Translations under genes and position numbers: made by a program
The notes under the pieces: model-generated
What the model was told of the DNA's origin: nothing
The model's database searches: none
Seen by the model: only the letters and a program-made list of their open reading frames with translations
In this document: in pieces, positions 24,601-37,300 of the stretch
Layout of the letters: every line of letters starts with the position of its first letter
Position numbering within the stretch: the stretch's first letter is position 1
Assembly: GCA_905250125.1 (NCBI GenBank)
Contig: CAJNOL010000063.1
Span: 124,001 to 188,000 of the forward strand
DNA: 64,000 nt
Direction: 5' to 3'
Source: Rotaria sordida
Taxonomy: Eukaryota > Rotifera > Eurotatoria > Philodinida > Philodinidae

Positions 24601-27600
24601 TTTTCTATATGAAAAGAATAAATGAAACATTTTATTAAATCAAACTATGAATTGCCAAATTTTATTCGAACTATCGATTACAGCTATGATTCGATGTTTG
24701 TTAAACTAATGAGGAAAATCTCTCAGCTGATTAATCGAGACTATGTTCCTTATGTAGATCCTAATGAACTAGAAGTACTCTGAAAAGAGTTTGAACTTTA
24801 AGTCTATCGCAATGAAGATACTGCATTTTTACGATAGTTTTTTATAGTCTATGTCGTGGACCCTCTGAGGAATAAAAGTGAAACTGGTTTTCGAATTTCA
24901 ACTGGAAGCTTTGCATCGAGATGGATCTTAACGACAATAGGTTATTACCAGTTTCAGATTTTTTCGTTGTTTCTATTTTGAGATACGGCTATGGTAAAAG
25001 CGTATCCTTTACACCGCTCATATGCACTAGAGCAGATTCGATATTCTTCTTTGAAGATAGGATCAAATCAAAAGATCTGAAACTTTCACAATATACTATT
25101 CCGGTTAAGACTTGTCTCTATAAAAAATTTCGAAAATTAGTTCTTTCACAGTTTCTGAATGGAATCAAAATGATTGTACTCTTTAAAAAAATCCTGTAAA
25201 AATGTATTATCTCAGGAGGGAATCTCGCTAACAGATACATTTCATTTGAGCTCATATTTTGTTCATAGATAGGACTCATAGTGTAGATAAAAACTCTCAA
25301 ATGATTCTTTCCATTAAGTCTTTATTCTCGAGTTATGATCATTCTACTGAATTTTCAGTTGATTGTAGGATATTACGAGCAAAACCAAATCACGGAATAT
25401 CAATCTGAAATTTCGCTCAAAAGTAGATTTTATGGGTCTTATAAGATTCTGAAAACTTCAACCAAAATGGGTGCTCTATTACTGAGATAACAAGTGTATA
25501 AAAAAAGGTCGTTTCTCATAAAAGATTCGAGAAAATCTGTTTTGTTTAGAATTCAATATCTTGAGATGAAAACATCCATTTTGGCTGTAATTTGCAGAAT
25601 ATTATAATAGTTATGAGGTCTATTTTTGGGTGAAATTTCAGATTGAAATTCCTCACAATTTGGTTTGGCTTGTGATACCCTGTAATAGACTGAAAATTCA
25701 TTAAAATGATCATAATTCGAGAACAAGAGTTTCATTGGAAGAATTCTTCTAGGGTTTTGATCTATACTACGAGCAAAATATGAGCTCAAATAGAACGTAT
25801 CAGATGGTAAGGTACCCTCGCCAGTAGCAATAAGCTAATAATACAAACTAATTCCAATATATTTATAACTCATTACGGACTACACGAGGCACATTGTACT
25901 GGCGCAAAAGCGAATAATCACTTGGGAACTTTCTGCGTCGAAGGCTGAAAAAAATGATTCACAAGGGAACGCTTTCATGTGTTACATCTCTTTTGAATCG
26001 AGCCTATACCCACCATGTAGGTTCCAGTGAGCTATGAATACTCCGAAAAGAGTTCGGGCTATTAACTTATTATCTCTATGTAAAGTTTCAAGTCGAAATT
26101 CAAAACTCAATTTTCCTTGTGTTGTTGAGGGAGACTACAACAGTAGAGCCTATCGGATCCTACCCGGACCTGGCCGAGTCCGGGTCTGAAAATTTTGCTT
26201 CGATCGAGTCCCAGTCCGAGTTCAGAAATTCTTGAACTCGATGAACTCTACACGACAGTAATAAGCTATTAGTCCGAACTCATTTCAAGGTACTCATAGC
26301 TCAATAGAACCTGCATGATGCACATAGTCTCGACGTAAAAGCGATTTGACACTTAAAAAAAGTTCCCTTATCAGTCTATCAATTGAGAGTTCTGCACATT
26401 TATAAAGTGTTTCGAAAAATTTGATCTAGAAAGAATATCATTCTTATGAATTATTAAATTTTTAAGTAAACTCAATTTTGAGAACTAAATAACTATTTCA
26501 AAAGAAAATTTTCCAAAAATTCTCTAAATCTTTTTTCTTCGAAGTAACTTCTAAAATTTTTTTTTTTATTAATAAATTTATTCTTAAAACATACCTTTTG
26601 ATAATCAATTGAAATACGTCGTAGTTTGCTAGGAATACTTTCATCTCTTTTAACAACTTCTTTTGATATGATATCATTGAATGAAAGAACTTTGCATAAA
26701 GTTTTTCTATCATGTAATCTACTAGCTGCAATTAAATGTTTTTGATACCAATTTGTTTCATCTGATGATGTTGTTGTTTCACTTCGTTTTGCACTAGTAT
26801 TTTCTTGTTGAATCGGAAATGAACTATGATTTCTTATTAGCATTTTCGAAAAAATATCATTATATTGATTTTTTTCATTATTTGAATCTTGATTTGATTT
26901 ATTTAAATCCTTAGTTTGATCTTTTAATGGTTCAACAAGTTTATTAGCAAAGTCTTGATCTTCAGCCTTAATATGAACATTTATTTGAATAAATATCAAT
27001 AAACTTGATGAATGAATAGGTATATTCATTTGATTTCGTAATACAACATAACGATAACCAGGACGTATATGAGCAATAGGTATAAAACTTTGTCCTAGAA
27101 GTGTTCCATCTTCAGTTGAAACAACAAAACGAAGTGCAGCCATTTCTGGTAAGGTAACATTTGGAAATCGAATAGAATATTTATTTGAATCAATATCTAT
27201 ATCATCATAAATAGCTTGAAAACCATTCCAACGTTTAGCACGTACAAGAAATTCATTTCGTTTATTTGCATCACCATACATTCCATACATTTGAATATCA
27301 ACAAATGTTGGTTCACGATCTTGACATAAAAATTGACCCGATATAACTTTTATATAAATTTGATAACCAGCAACATTTTCAACATTCATTCGAATTCTTG
27401 GATCAAATGAACTTTTTGATTGACATAATGCTGATGGTTTTTCTATATAACCACAAGCATTATTAAATGAAAATAAACCTAAATTAAGCTGCATCGGGGC
27501 ATCTAAAATAAAATTAATTGATTAAAAGCTTATCAACGTAATCTCTTTGGAACTAAAATATGGAACTCACATGTATTCTTGAGTCTTATTATACTAATAC

Positions 27601-30600
27601 AAAATATACATACTAATATATAATGTGTCGTACTTTGCGACACATTTTGTTCAACAACTACCCACCACATTCTTCTATGACACATGTGACCCATTCTGAA
27701 AACATGGTACGAATCTAGTATACAGCGAATTTTTAAAATTTTTCTTTTCTATGAAAGCAAATGATGGAATTTTTTTCAATTTAATTCGATTTAATTATTC
27801 CTATTCTGAAAATTCAAGCCGACTAAATCTTGCGATCTGTTCGATCTTCATCATCGATCGAGATCGGCATGTTCTCGATTCATAACTAATCGAGAAAAAA
27901 AACGCATGAAAATACACAAGTATCACATGTTCAGTCGAGTTGTCTATATGTAGCTGTATATGCAAAACAGAACGATGAATGAATAGTCATCAGATAGGAC
28001 ACGACAAATTCATAATACGATACATTTTCGTGAGAGAACCTGTGACACTAGATAGCGACACATAAGTGTGACACATTTTATTTTAGTGTGTATTAAGGAA
28101 AAAATCTTAAACAGACTATAGTTGTTTTCTAAGAATAATCGATCGTAAAGGAAACAATCTGTCTTATTTACTTTTACATATCCCAAAGAAAATTTTTCTT
28201 TTGTTTACTGGCGTTCTATTTGTCTTGTTGGTTTTCATTTTTGTATTTTATTTTTCTTAATTTATCATTATTAGTATTCTAACTATTGATTTATTTCGAT
28301 CAGTTCAGAAATACTGATATTAATTATTTCCCAAAGTTATAACTTCATCAGTTCGTGCTTTTTATGCTGATCATAAAGATGGCTTTGGCAAATCAACGTA
28401 TCACTATTCATCATTCTTAACATCTCCAACATTAATTTCTATTTGTGCAAAAACCAAAAAAGTGCACTATATAAAATATTCACAAACGTATTCCAGCCAA
28501 ACCAATTTCAAGGAAACCTTTTGAATGTTCTATAACAGTCTAAGTCTTGTGATTAATGTCGCTCAGTAGAGATACTTAGAGTTATTCTATCCTGCCCTGT
28601 AGGATAGGATAATGGTATAAGGTACGAAAAAAGCTTATTTTACATATCTCTACCGTTCAGCGCCTTTTTATGTTGCTAAAGAAGTCTGCGAAAGGAGTCT
28701 AACGATCGTGGTCGTCGGCTGCTAGGAAAACGTACCTAATGGTTAATGATCTTCCGTCTCTTCCTTCAGGGGAATGTCCAAGGACTGAGAAACAGGAATT
28801 TTTTATCAGTTTTTCCACAGTTCCATAACTGCTAAAATAACAAAACATAATATTCACATACTTTTAACTCTTACATTGATATCCATCAAGGAATTTGTGA
28901 ACAAGAATGTATGGGTATGAAACCTATTGTAGAAAGAGCATCACTTTGGCTTTTATTATGAATAGTGGAACTGTGAATGAACTGATGGTTAATTCTCGTT
29001 TCTCCTAGGAATTATCATCGTTTCGTTCAGAGTTTCCTCACAACTTAGAAACTTCTATTTTTCAGTTCTTAGACTTTCCTTGTTTGCATTGTGTGGAGGA
29101 TGGGAGGAGTCGCAAATTGTCGACTTAAAAGTTACATTCACTATATTTTTCTTCGAAAAAACATAATGTAAGTTCCACAAAAATAAATAGTTACAGGTTT
29201 TGTTTTGTTTTTCTTACCTAATGTTTGATAATTTAATGCACACATTTGACATCCAATAGGCCAATATATATATGGATTATAATTACTTGAATCCAAACGT
29301 GTACCACGTGGATATATTCGACATAATTGTCGTTGATTATAAGCAAGAAATTCTTTTGCTTGTTCACGAATTAAATTGTATGCTTTCTCTTCCGAAAATG
29401 ATGATATTTCATAACTTCTATTACGTTCTTCTGCTAATGCAAATGTTTTAAATCGTACAGGAACTATATAATGAACAAGATCCGACATAGCTTTTGTTGC
29501 TTTTGATTCACGATATCTGTCGTTAGTTGATGATTGATATTCATTAGAATTTATTTCATTAATATCTGTACCATCATCAGATGAATTTCCATCATCAATA
29601 AGAACACAATAACGAGGATTTTTATTTACTAATTGTTGATGATTTTCCAATGGAGACATTTGTTCAAATAATGTTTCTTTACTTTTAGTTGATTCATCTG
29701 ATAGTGTTGTATGACATAAATTTTTCGAAGATGATGAAACTGTACTCATATCAATACTTTGATCACTACTACTAGTTGTTGATGCTGTAGTTTGTTTTCG
29801 AGGAAGTAGTCGATTATTTTCATTGTTTAGTTTTGAAGTTAGATTTGGATTTAATTTTTTATTTTTAATTAAAATTTTATATTTAAGATCATGTGGACTT
29901 GGTAATGGATAATGTTCTTCACATGGATGTGTTTTAAGTGGTTCTGTTATGAGATATTCACCGAATACATCAACAAAATATTGAGCCATTTTAGCTTGAG
30001 CTTTAGGACTATACAAGTGAAAAAAAAAGAGAAAACAAACGACATGTTTTTTTGTTTTGTTTTGGTCTTTTCGTTTTTGAAAATATTTATTTATTCTATT
30101 TACCCACAATGATTTTCAATTGAAAGTATTAATGGATATGGAGTCACTTTAAAAGCGTATTCTTTAATAGCAACAATAACTTCAATAAAAAGGACAGGTC
30201 TAACAGGTGTGTTTTTGTGTTTTATTTCAGGTTCATCATTTTTTCTTTCTGAATCGACTACATCCAATTCAATACATCGACATCCAGTTAATAATACTTG
30301 TCGATACATTTCAACACTTGAACGTCCAGTCCATTGGGATCCTAAAGACGAATTAGTTTTCTTTTAAAAAAAAAACTAATATACATTTAAAACAAAAACA
30401 ATGCTGTTTATTATTTTTTTTTGGATAAGTTTTAATGAGAACGATGAAAAGAGATGAGGTTTTCACCATTCAAGACAGAACAACTAGAACTATCGATATT
30501 ATGATTGGTTAGCAATGACCAATCAAGTGAGCTCTTAGCTGAAAACGAGGTTTTGAAATCATTTTCTATTAGATTTTGATGTGTAATATAGCCAATCGGT

Positions 30601-33600
30601 AGAGAAAAGTGTTCTCTTTCGATCTACACAAACCCTCCACCTTGCAACTGCTTTCGTTCGAGAGTTACAAGGATTCTTCTGAGACCTCCGATTCCAGCAT
30701 ATTGACCTGGGAAGATTCCAGATAGGAGCAATTCACCACGCTGAGCCGAATGATGACGTTTGTTTTCAGTTTCAAAACGATTTGAGACCGTTATTTGAAC
30801 ATTTTCAAAACTTCGATTGTTATGCTGTACAGGAGAAATTTTAGACATGTTTAAGTAGTGGTATCAAATCGCTTTAAAACTGAAAACAAACATCATCATT
30901 CGACTAAGCATGATGAATTATCTCTGTCTGGAGCTCTTTTCTAGTCTTCCATGGTCGATTTGCTGAAATCGAAGAGTCTCAGAAAAACCCTTGTAACTCT
31001 CGAAGAGAAGCAGCTATAAAGTTGGAGTTTATGTAGATTGAAAGAGAAGACTTTTCTCTACCGATTGGCTGTATTACACATCAAAATCTAACGGGAAATG
31101 GCTTCAGAATTTTGTTTACAAAATCTTCGTTCAGACCTCACTGATTGGTCATTAATCATATTTCGACTTACTTCGATGGTTCCAAGTGTTCTCTTTTGAA
31201 TGGTGAAAATTTCAGCTCTCTTCGTCGCTTTTTATCAAACGCTATTCAAAAAATAGCTACGGGTATTATGGTTTTTAGAGTAGAAAATACTAAATTGATG
31301 AAAGAAAAAAAAGACAACAAACCTGTTAGATATGTATTATGAGATGATGATATAAAATAATGCGCTAAAGGTTTATTCATGTCCATACATAGATCTAATT
31401 TTTTTGGATCAATAATTAAATTATCGAAACTAAGTAAATATCGAAGAAATAATTCATTCGACATTCCTTTAAAAATTAAACAAAAAACAAACTATTCAAT
31501 AAATAAAATTAAATAATTCATAGAACCTTTTTCTTTGAAATTTCCATCATATTCTGTATATTTTTTAATTAAATCTTTAGCTTTTTGTTCATAAAGATCC
31601 ATTGTATAAGTATCGTTAAGTGCAGCATTTTGTTTTTGAATAAACACTTTCATATTTTCCCAACTAAGATATCGTTGACGTTTTCTATCCCTATTATAAA
31701 ATAAGATTTTTAACTCTATATTACACAAACATATAATTCATTCTGATGTATTTTTTTTCTGTCACTATTTATTTAGAAATTAAATGTATTTATGTCGGAT
31801 TTAGATTCTAAAAAGTTTGCACACTCAAAATACAAAAAAAGACTCGAGGTCTTTTATTATGTGTGGTGGATGTGTATTCGAAAACAGCATAGGGATCCTC
31901 TGAATAAATCGATATATTTGTCAGAATACTTTATTTATGAATGAAGGTAGTTTGTTTCGTAAAAAGTATTTTTGATTACTTTTTCATTTTAAAATGAATA
32001 ATAAAAATGTAAATGAGTATAATAAGTATTCATGGGAAAGATCGTTTGTTTTTTTTTATGTATTACAGAATGAGTCATAAAAAAATTTTCATGTCAAATG
32101 TTTTTTACACTACTGTCAGTCTACTATGGCACTCATAAGAACCGATGTTAGTGCTTACAATTTTTTGGTACCAACTATCAAAGATCACAGAGAGTGTTTT
32201 TTATCCAATTGTGAATTATTTATTAGAAACAATTTAAATTCATCATGAAGAAAATAGTTTTAGAATATATTTTACTAATAAAAATATTTACAGCGTCACT
32301 TATTATAAAAATCTATCTCATGTTTGAGGTCGATGTAGGTTCTGTGCCTAGTACATACGACTCACAGTTTTGATATAATACATCAAGATACAACACTCAA
32401 AAAAAATCGCCGGTAATTATCACATGGGTTAGCCCCTTTTTAATAATATTCTTTCTGCATCTTTAGTATTCAGTTTTTGATGACAGAAATATTTTTATTA
32501 TTGAAAAACAACAACAACAAGAAGTCTGTGAATAACAATTACTTTTGGCTTTCGAATAATTGAATTGTTTCAAAAAAAGATCGAAAAATATTACGGATAC
32601 TTTTGTCTTCATCTACAATAAAATATTTTTTAAAATAAAATTAATTCTATTTAGTAGCTTTTTCTCACTTCTATCTATTACAAAAAGTATTGCTTCGGAA
32701 CTTGTATGGTACTGCATTTTTACGGTATTTTTTAAGTCGATGCCGTGGTGTCCATCAAGAACTCCAGAAAAATTGATTTTCGAATTTCGATTTCAAGAAT
32801 ATTGTACAGAGACAAGTCTTAACCGGAATAGTATATTGTGCGAAGTCTCAGATCTTTTGATTTTCTCCTATCCTGAAATACGAACATCGAATGTGCTTTG
32901 ATATATATGAGCGATGTAAAAGACACTTTTTTTTTTGTCATAATCGTATCCCAAGATAGGAATAACGAAAAAATCTGAAACTGACAATAAACCATTGTCG
33001 TTAAGATCTATTTCGATGCAAAATTTCAAGTTGAAATTTGAAAATCAGTTTTTCCAATATTCCTAAAGGCAATCACGATATCGATTTAAAAAATACCTTA
33101 AAAGATGTAATATATGCATAGAAATAAGCTAAGTAGTCGAACTCATTTCAGAGTATTCATAGTTTATTAGAGTCTACATAATGCATATAGTCTCGACTCA
33201 AAAGTAATTAATCAATTAAAGAACTTCGCTCGTTACTTTATATTGCTTTTAGATCTAATCATCTATAGAAATAAAAACAAAATTCTTACAATGATTCAAA
33301 TAATTTATCAATTTCATGACACTCCATCAGACGCATATAAAGACGAAAAAAATTATTGAAAGTAAATTCATCTAGATTGATCGTAGAATCCTAATATATA
33401 TATATACATATATACGTTGTTTAAGTTAAATAAATTTATTTGATAATTTTTCTTTACTTACCACTTGACATGGTAATTTTAAGTAGTTCAATGCTCGAAG
33501 TATTGTTTTTTCTTTATTACTATCACGAGTGTTTTTACATAAAAATTGAATTAAACTATAAAATATTAAAAAAAATAACTAAAAATAAAATATTTAAAAT

Positions 33601-34377
33601 GCAATACCTTCGAACAGAAATTGTTTTTCTATTTACATCAATTAAACTATTAATAATTCTTGAATGAAGTTTTTCAAGACAACCTAAACTAGATAAATGT
33701 CTTAAAATTTGATTATGTCCAAATTGAAATAATCGTTCAGCCCATTCCTATTTAAGAAAAAAAATTCAATCAAATATATAAATTATTTGTTAAATCTTAT
33801 AATACTTCAGCAATACTTGGTGATTCAAAATAAAAATGAATTAAACGCATATCAGAAGCAACAAATGTATTACCATAATAAATTGTGAGCCATTTTGATG
33901 CAATTGGAACATCGAGTACACCAATATTATTTTTTTGAAAATATTCATGACCCTAACAATATCAATGTATGCAAAGATTCGTTTTTTTTTTTTTCAAAAA
34001 TGATTTATTTTACTGAAGGAAGTGATACTTGTGAACCTGTACGAGTATCATGGATCAATGCAAGATCAAAACATTCGTTTTCCTGAAAAGACAAAAAAAT
34101 AAAAAGGATCATTGTCTTTCTATAGATTTATATAGACATACTTTTTTGGCTTTATTCAAGCAAATTAGATAAAAACCTTTTGCATCAATCGATAAATTGA
34201 CCATGATGGGAGTCTAAGAAAAATATATAGATTTAATCGTATAAACATTTATTTAGCTATTATTACTGGAGACTTTTTTATTTCTTCAGGCCATTTCAAT
34301 GCAAATGTACCAATTTTTAAATGGTCTGGAATTTCATTTAATTTTAATGAAGGCACGGAATATGATCTTGCGGCCAT
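21614..34377 (-). CDS. PLCB: Phosphoinositide phospholipase C-beta
   Basis: Nineteen exons (34377-34267, 34213-34142, 34082-34029, 33952-33806, 33747-33608, 33555-33462, 33390-33290, 31690-31527, 31466-31323, 30341-30104, 30008-29218, 27502-26595, 24604-24467, 24393-24313, 24244-24168, 24116-24036, 23962-23890, 21986-21900, 21829-21614) sum to 3717 bp, 1238 residues, all phases matching. The enzyme cleaves PIP2 to IP3 and diacylglycerol at the plasma membrane and is driven by G-alpha-q. Domain order: PH (1-130), EF-hand region, X barrel half with H337-N338 (ISSSHNTYL), E367, D369, H384 and E418, a long Ser-rich X-Y linker (about 460-610), Y half ([27 protein letters not shown]), C2, the [11 protein letters not shown] segment typical of G-alpha-q binding, then a charged coiled-coil C-terminal domain. 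The histidine loop reads HKNT where relatives have HG.T. Five introns exceed 0.9 kb and carry repeats. The paralogue (beta 1-3 or beta 4/norpA) is not decided. Confidence 0.95.
21987..23889. other. PLC-beta intron, 1.9 kb, repeat-bearing
   Basis: This intron separates the last two exons from the rest, with a clean phase-0 junction. It contains a G+C-rich patch with GCCGC/GCTGC words (22080-22390), a short frame at 22683-22925 without homology, and a palindromic element (next entry). A missed small exon cannot be excluded. Confidence 0.6.
23300..23775. mobile_element. Palindromic element in PLC-beta intron
   Basis: The left arm (GATTGTTAGTTTCTTAAGAATAAG, CTGGAAAACC) and the right arm, read on the other strand (GTTGTTAGTTTCTTCC, CTCGAAAACCC), are imperfect inverted copies over about 150-200 bp. 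No coding capacity. Confidence 0.65.
24683..25127. mobile_element. Family A fold-back element, left arm and centre, interrupted
   Basis: The sequence matches, inverted, the element at 32690-33235 (shared blocks GGTTTTCGAATTTCAACT, AGATCTGAAACTTTC, ATACTATTCCGGTTAAGACTTG) and the palindrome at 39920-40447. It stops abruptly at about 25127, where another element begins, and its right arm resumes at about 25822. Confidence 0.7.
25128..25820. mobile_element. Family B palindrome inserted into a family A element
   Basis: The left arm (25200-25490) and right arm (25560-25815) are inverted copies: GAGCTCATATTTTG, ATCATTCTACTGAATTTTCAG and AATCTGAAATTTCG all recur as complements. A relative lies in acinus intron 4 (12740-13110). 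It separates the two halves of a family A element, so it landed later. Confidence 0.75.
25822..25945. mobile_element. Family A right arm, displaced by the family B insertion
   Basis: AATAAGCTAATAATAC...GCACATTGTACTGG...CTTGGGAACTTTC follows the same block order as the right arms at 26270-26375 and 33125-33235. Confidence 0.65.
25950..26385. mobile_element. Second family A fold-back element in tandem
   Basis: The left arm (CATGTAGGTTCCAGTGAGCT, ATACTCCGAAAAGAGTTCGG) and the right arm (CGAACTCATTTCAAGG, CTCAATAGAACCTGCATG) are inverted copies. The centre (26150-26255) carries an unrelated C+G-rich piece with CGGACCTGGCCGAGTCCGGG, probably another insertion. It directly follows the first family A copy. 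Confidence 0.65.
27503..29217. other. PLC-beta intron, 1.7 kb, with a MITE-like element
   Basis: Besides the element at 27590-28095 the intron holds ordinary AT-rich DNA and a slightly G+C-richer stretch at 28560-28800. Nothing coding is seen. The junction is codon G|AT, which restores the TLD-PMQL sequence of the Y domain. Confidence 0.6.
27590..28095. mobile_element. MITE-like element with about 37-bp terminal inverted repeats
   Basis: The left end ATACATACTAATATATAATG TGTCG and the right end, read on the other strand (ATACACACTAAAATAAAATG TGTCA), are inverted copies. Each is followed by a small TGTCG..CGACA hairpin. No transposase. The TGTCG/TATGACACAT words reappear near 47400-47455. Confidence 0.6.
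30455..31212. mobile_element. Family F fold-back element, about 760 bp, in PLC-beta intron
   Basis: The arms are about 350 bp each and well preserved. TTTTCACCATTCAA begins the left arm and its complement ends the right arm. Inside, ATTTTGATGTGTAATA.AGCC AATCGGTAGAGAAAAG is shared by both. Only about 50 bp lie between the arms, so a transcript would fold into a near-complete hairpin. A related longer element is at 35005-36990. Confidence 0.8.
31691..33289. other. PLC-beta intron, 1.6 kb
   Basis: AT-rich DNA plus a partial family A element (next entry). No coding sequence. The junction codon TT|G is restored across it. Confidence 0.6.
32690..33240. mobile_element. Family A element, left arm truncated
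   Basis: The centre and right arm (GAACTCATTTCAGAGTATTC, GTCTACATAATGCATATAGT, ending near 33235) match the copies at 24683 and 39920. The inner left arm starts at about 32690, but the outer left end is missing. Confidence 0.65.
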
Positions 34378-37300
34378 TTCCTATAAAATTACATTTTTAA
34401 GAATGGCTCATCCACAGAATAAGATATATAAAGATATGTCAATTTGATATTTTCGGGTTAATTTTTAAGTCAATGTAAGTCTATAATAAACAAAATATTA
34501 AATATCATTTTCAATACGGCAATTTTTTTGACGTTAACTACTATTTGGTTGTTGATAAGTAGCTTGCCTTTTTTTTCTTTTTTCGTTCTATTATTTTTTT
34601 TTTCTCTATACACGCGAATATACAAACGAATGACAAACGGAAGGCAATAAATAGAATGAGAACGAAAAACGAAACTCTGTCAACAAGCTCATGACACATT
34701 GTCCAATAGCTTATGTTATAGGTTCGAGGGCGCTTTAAGTCGATTAATAGAAGATTAACGAATTATTGAAAATAATTTCATTTTGAAATTTATTTTCAAA
34801 TCAAATGTATCGTTTTAAAAAAATTATTGTAATTTTTTTTATATTGTAGAATTAATTGAATCATATATCCAAAGTACAATAGTTGTATTAGTCCAGAGAA
34901 TGATGTTCTTTTTCTTATTATATGTATTTTTGGCAATTGTCAGGTCGAAAGCGTTGTCTATGATGATCTCGGTTCTCATTCAAAATAGAATAAAGTACTG
35001 AAGAAGTTTATTTGAAAATATAATGGCCATAGCTATTTTTCGAATAACTTTCACTAGAAACAAGATAGAGACCTGCAGTTTTTATTATTCAAAATAAGAC
35101 ATCGAAGACTTAGAAGCACATTAAATTTGTTAGTTCAGTGACCAACCAATCAGATCAAATCTCGATAGACATTTTGGAAAGCAAACATTCTAAACGCATT
35201 TTTCATTCGATTTTTGAGTTTTGACATGACAATTCGATATAAAAAAAATTGTGCTCGATCGATCTATGCAAAATCGACGTCTCAATCTTACTTTGCTCAA
35301 CAGTTAATAGAAGTTTCCTGAGACCACTAATTTCAGTTAATCGAACTGGGATCACTCAGAAAATAGGCTTGAAAAAAGGTCATTGATCATGCTGAGTCTA
35401 GTGCAGAGATGGTACTGGTACTGATTACCGACCAGTTCGGTACGGATTTTGGAAGGGTACCGTTGGACAGGAGTACAGAATCTATCCATGTGCGCCAACG
35501 CGTATTAGGGAAAATTTTGAAAAATTATTGACTTTAATAAAATTTTTTTAATATGGGAAATTAGAGAGAAAAGTTTTTCTATTGTAGATATTAGGACATG
35601 AACTTCGTACACAGATTATCGGATTTATTCAATAACAGGGAATAATGTAGCTGCTTTTTTTTTTAATTTCTTCTACCAACATTTATATAGACATAACGAA
35701 ATTTATCGACATCTAAGCAGAAAGAAAAAAGAAAAGAGAAGAAGAAAAAGAACGGGAAGATATATATTAAAGAGAAAAGGCTAACATAAATCATAGCAGT
35801 TGCTTATTTTTTCTCATTCATTTTATTTCTTTATCGAAATTTGGATGTCATCAAATTTTCTCAATTTTAAAAGTTGAAAATGGTTCCAAGTAAAGAACAA
35901 GTGCATGTCTATCTGATGACATCAATGATTTCTTCCGTTTTTATTTATTGATGATACTGAAAATTAGAAGCGAAACCATTTGTAAATTGGCAACATCGAT
36001 TTTAAAACGACATATCCACAATAATTGTTCATTACTGCATGATTCTTTAGATAATGAAGTGATGCTTTATTAGAATGCTCCTCCATTACATTTAGCTGAT
36101 TCATTTATTGAACATTTATTCGATGATTATTTCAAAACTATGAAGGACGAAAACTATTTATTTTATAATAAAAAAAAGTGAACAATATCAAATCTAGAAA
36201 CTTCTGCATTCTGCTTCAATTGTTATCAACTGTTTCCAGAATGAACTAGTAACAAGATTAGCAGAATCAGTCGATGATTGATGGATCTAATGTATTGTTT
36301 AGATAACATTATTTTGAACCTATAGTAGTCTTGTTTTTGCTTTCATTTCTTTAAAAAATATGTTTAAAAGCGAGATTTCTTTTTCTTCGACAGTGGGGAA
36401 AATTTTTCATTTGAATGATAGATTCTGCATCCTTACCGTTGTGAAAGATCCAGACCGATTTTTTCTCTAGTCTAGTAGTATTGTTTGTTTTTGATTCAAT
36501 GTAATTGGAAAAAACTAGAAAGATTTTCCAAATTTCTAATTTACCGGGTTCGTAGTATAAAGAGCCGATACCTTGAAAACTTACATTAATCGGTTTCAAA
36601 TCGCTTTGAAACAAAAAAAAACAATCTCAGCATGATTAATGATCTCTCTTCACGCCTATTTTTCAGATGATCTCAGGTGAGTTGGCCAAAATTAGTGACC
36701 TTAAGGAGACTCTTCTGACTCTTGAGTGATGCAAGATAGAAGTATTGTCTTTGCGTAGATGGAATCGTCTTGTTTAAACGTAAGATCAAATAAAAAATGC
36801 ATTCAGAATATTATTTTTCAAAGTATCTATTTAGATCTCATCTGATTATTCCATTGCTAAATTAACAAATTTGACGTGCTTCTATGCTCTCCGATGATCT
36901 TCTTCTTTTGAATCATGAAAGCAACAGATCTCTATTTTTTCGTAGCGAAAGTTATTCGAAAAAAATGGCTACGATCATAATACTTTTGAACAAGCATTAG
37001 TTATTCTTATTTAATAGATTAGGAAGACAATAAATTTTTTTAACACTGTATGGGTATTAAACATTGGTGTTCTTTTGTTAGCCTAGTAACTATTTTTCTA
37101 CGCGAGAACTGTTATTTTCTATCATAACTAGTCATTTACTGTAGTAGTATAGTTCTAAATAGAATTTTTCTTTTTCAATCATAAAAAAATCAAAATTAAG
37201 ATATATGCATGGAATGATAATCTACAATTTAATCTTTCATAATTAATATAGTTGGTTGCTTAACCGTTTGTTTTTAATATGATTTTCAAGGATTTCTGTC

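Noticed and set aside
34720..34745. GGTTCGA word suggesting a tRNA B box
   Set aside because: The flanking sequence does not form a T stem, and there is no cloverleaf or A box upstream.
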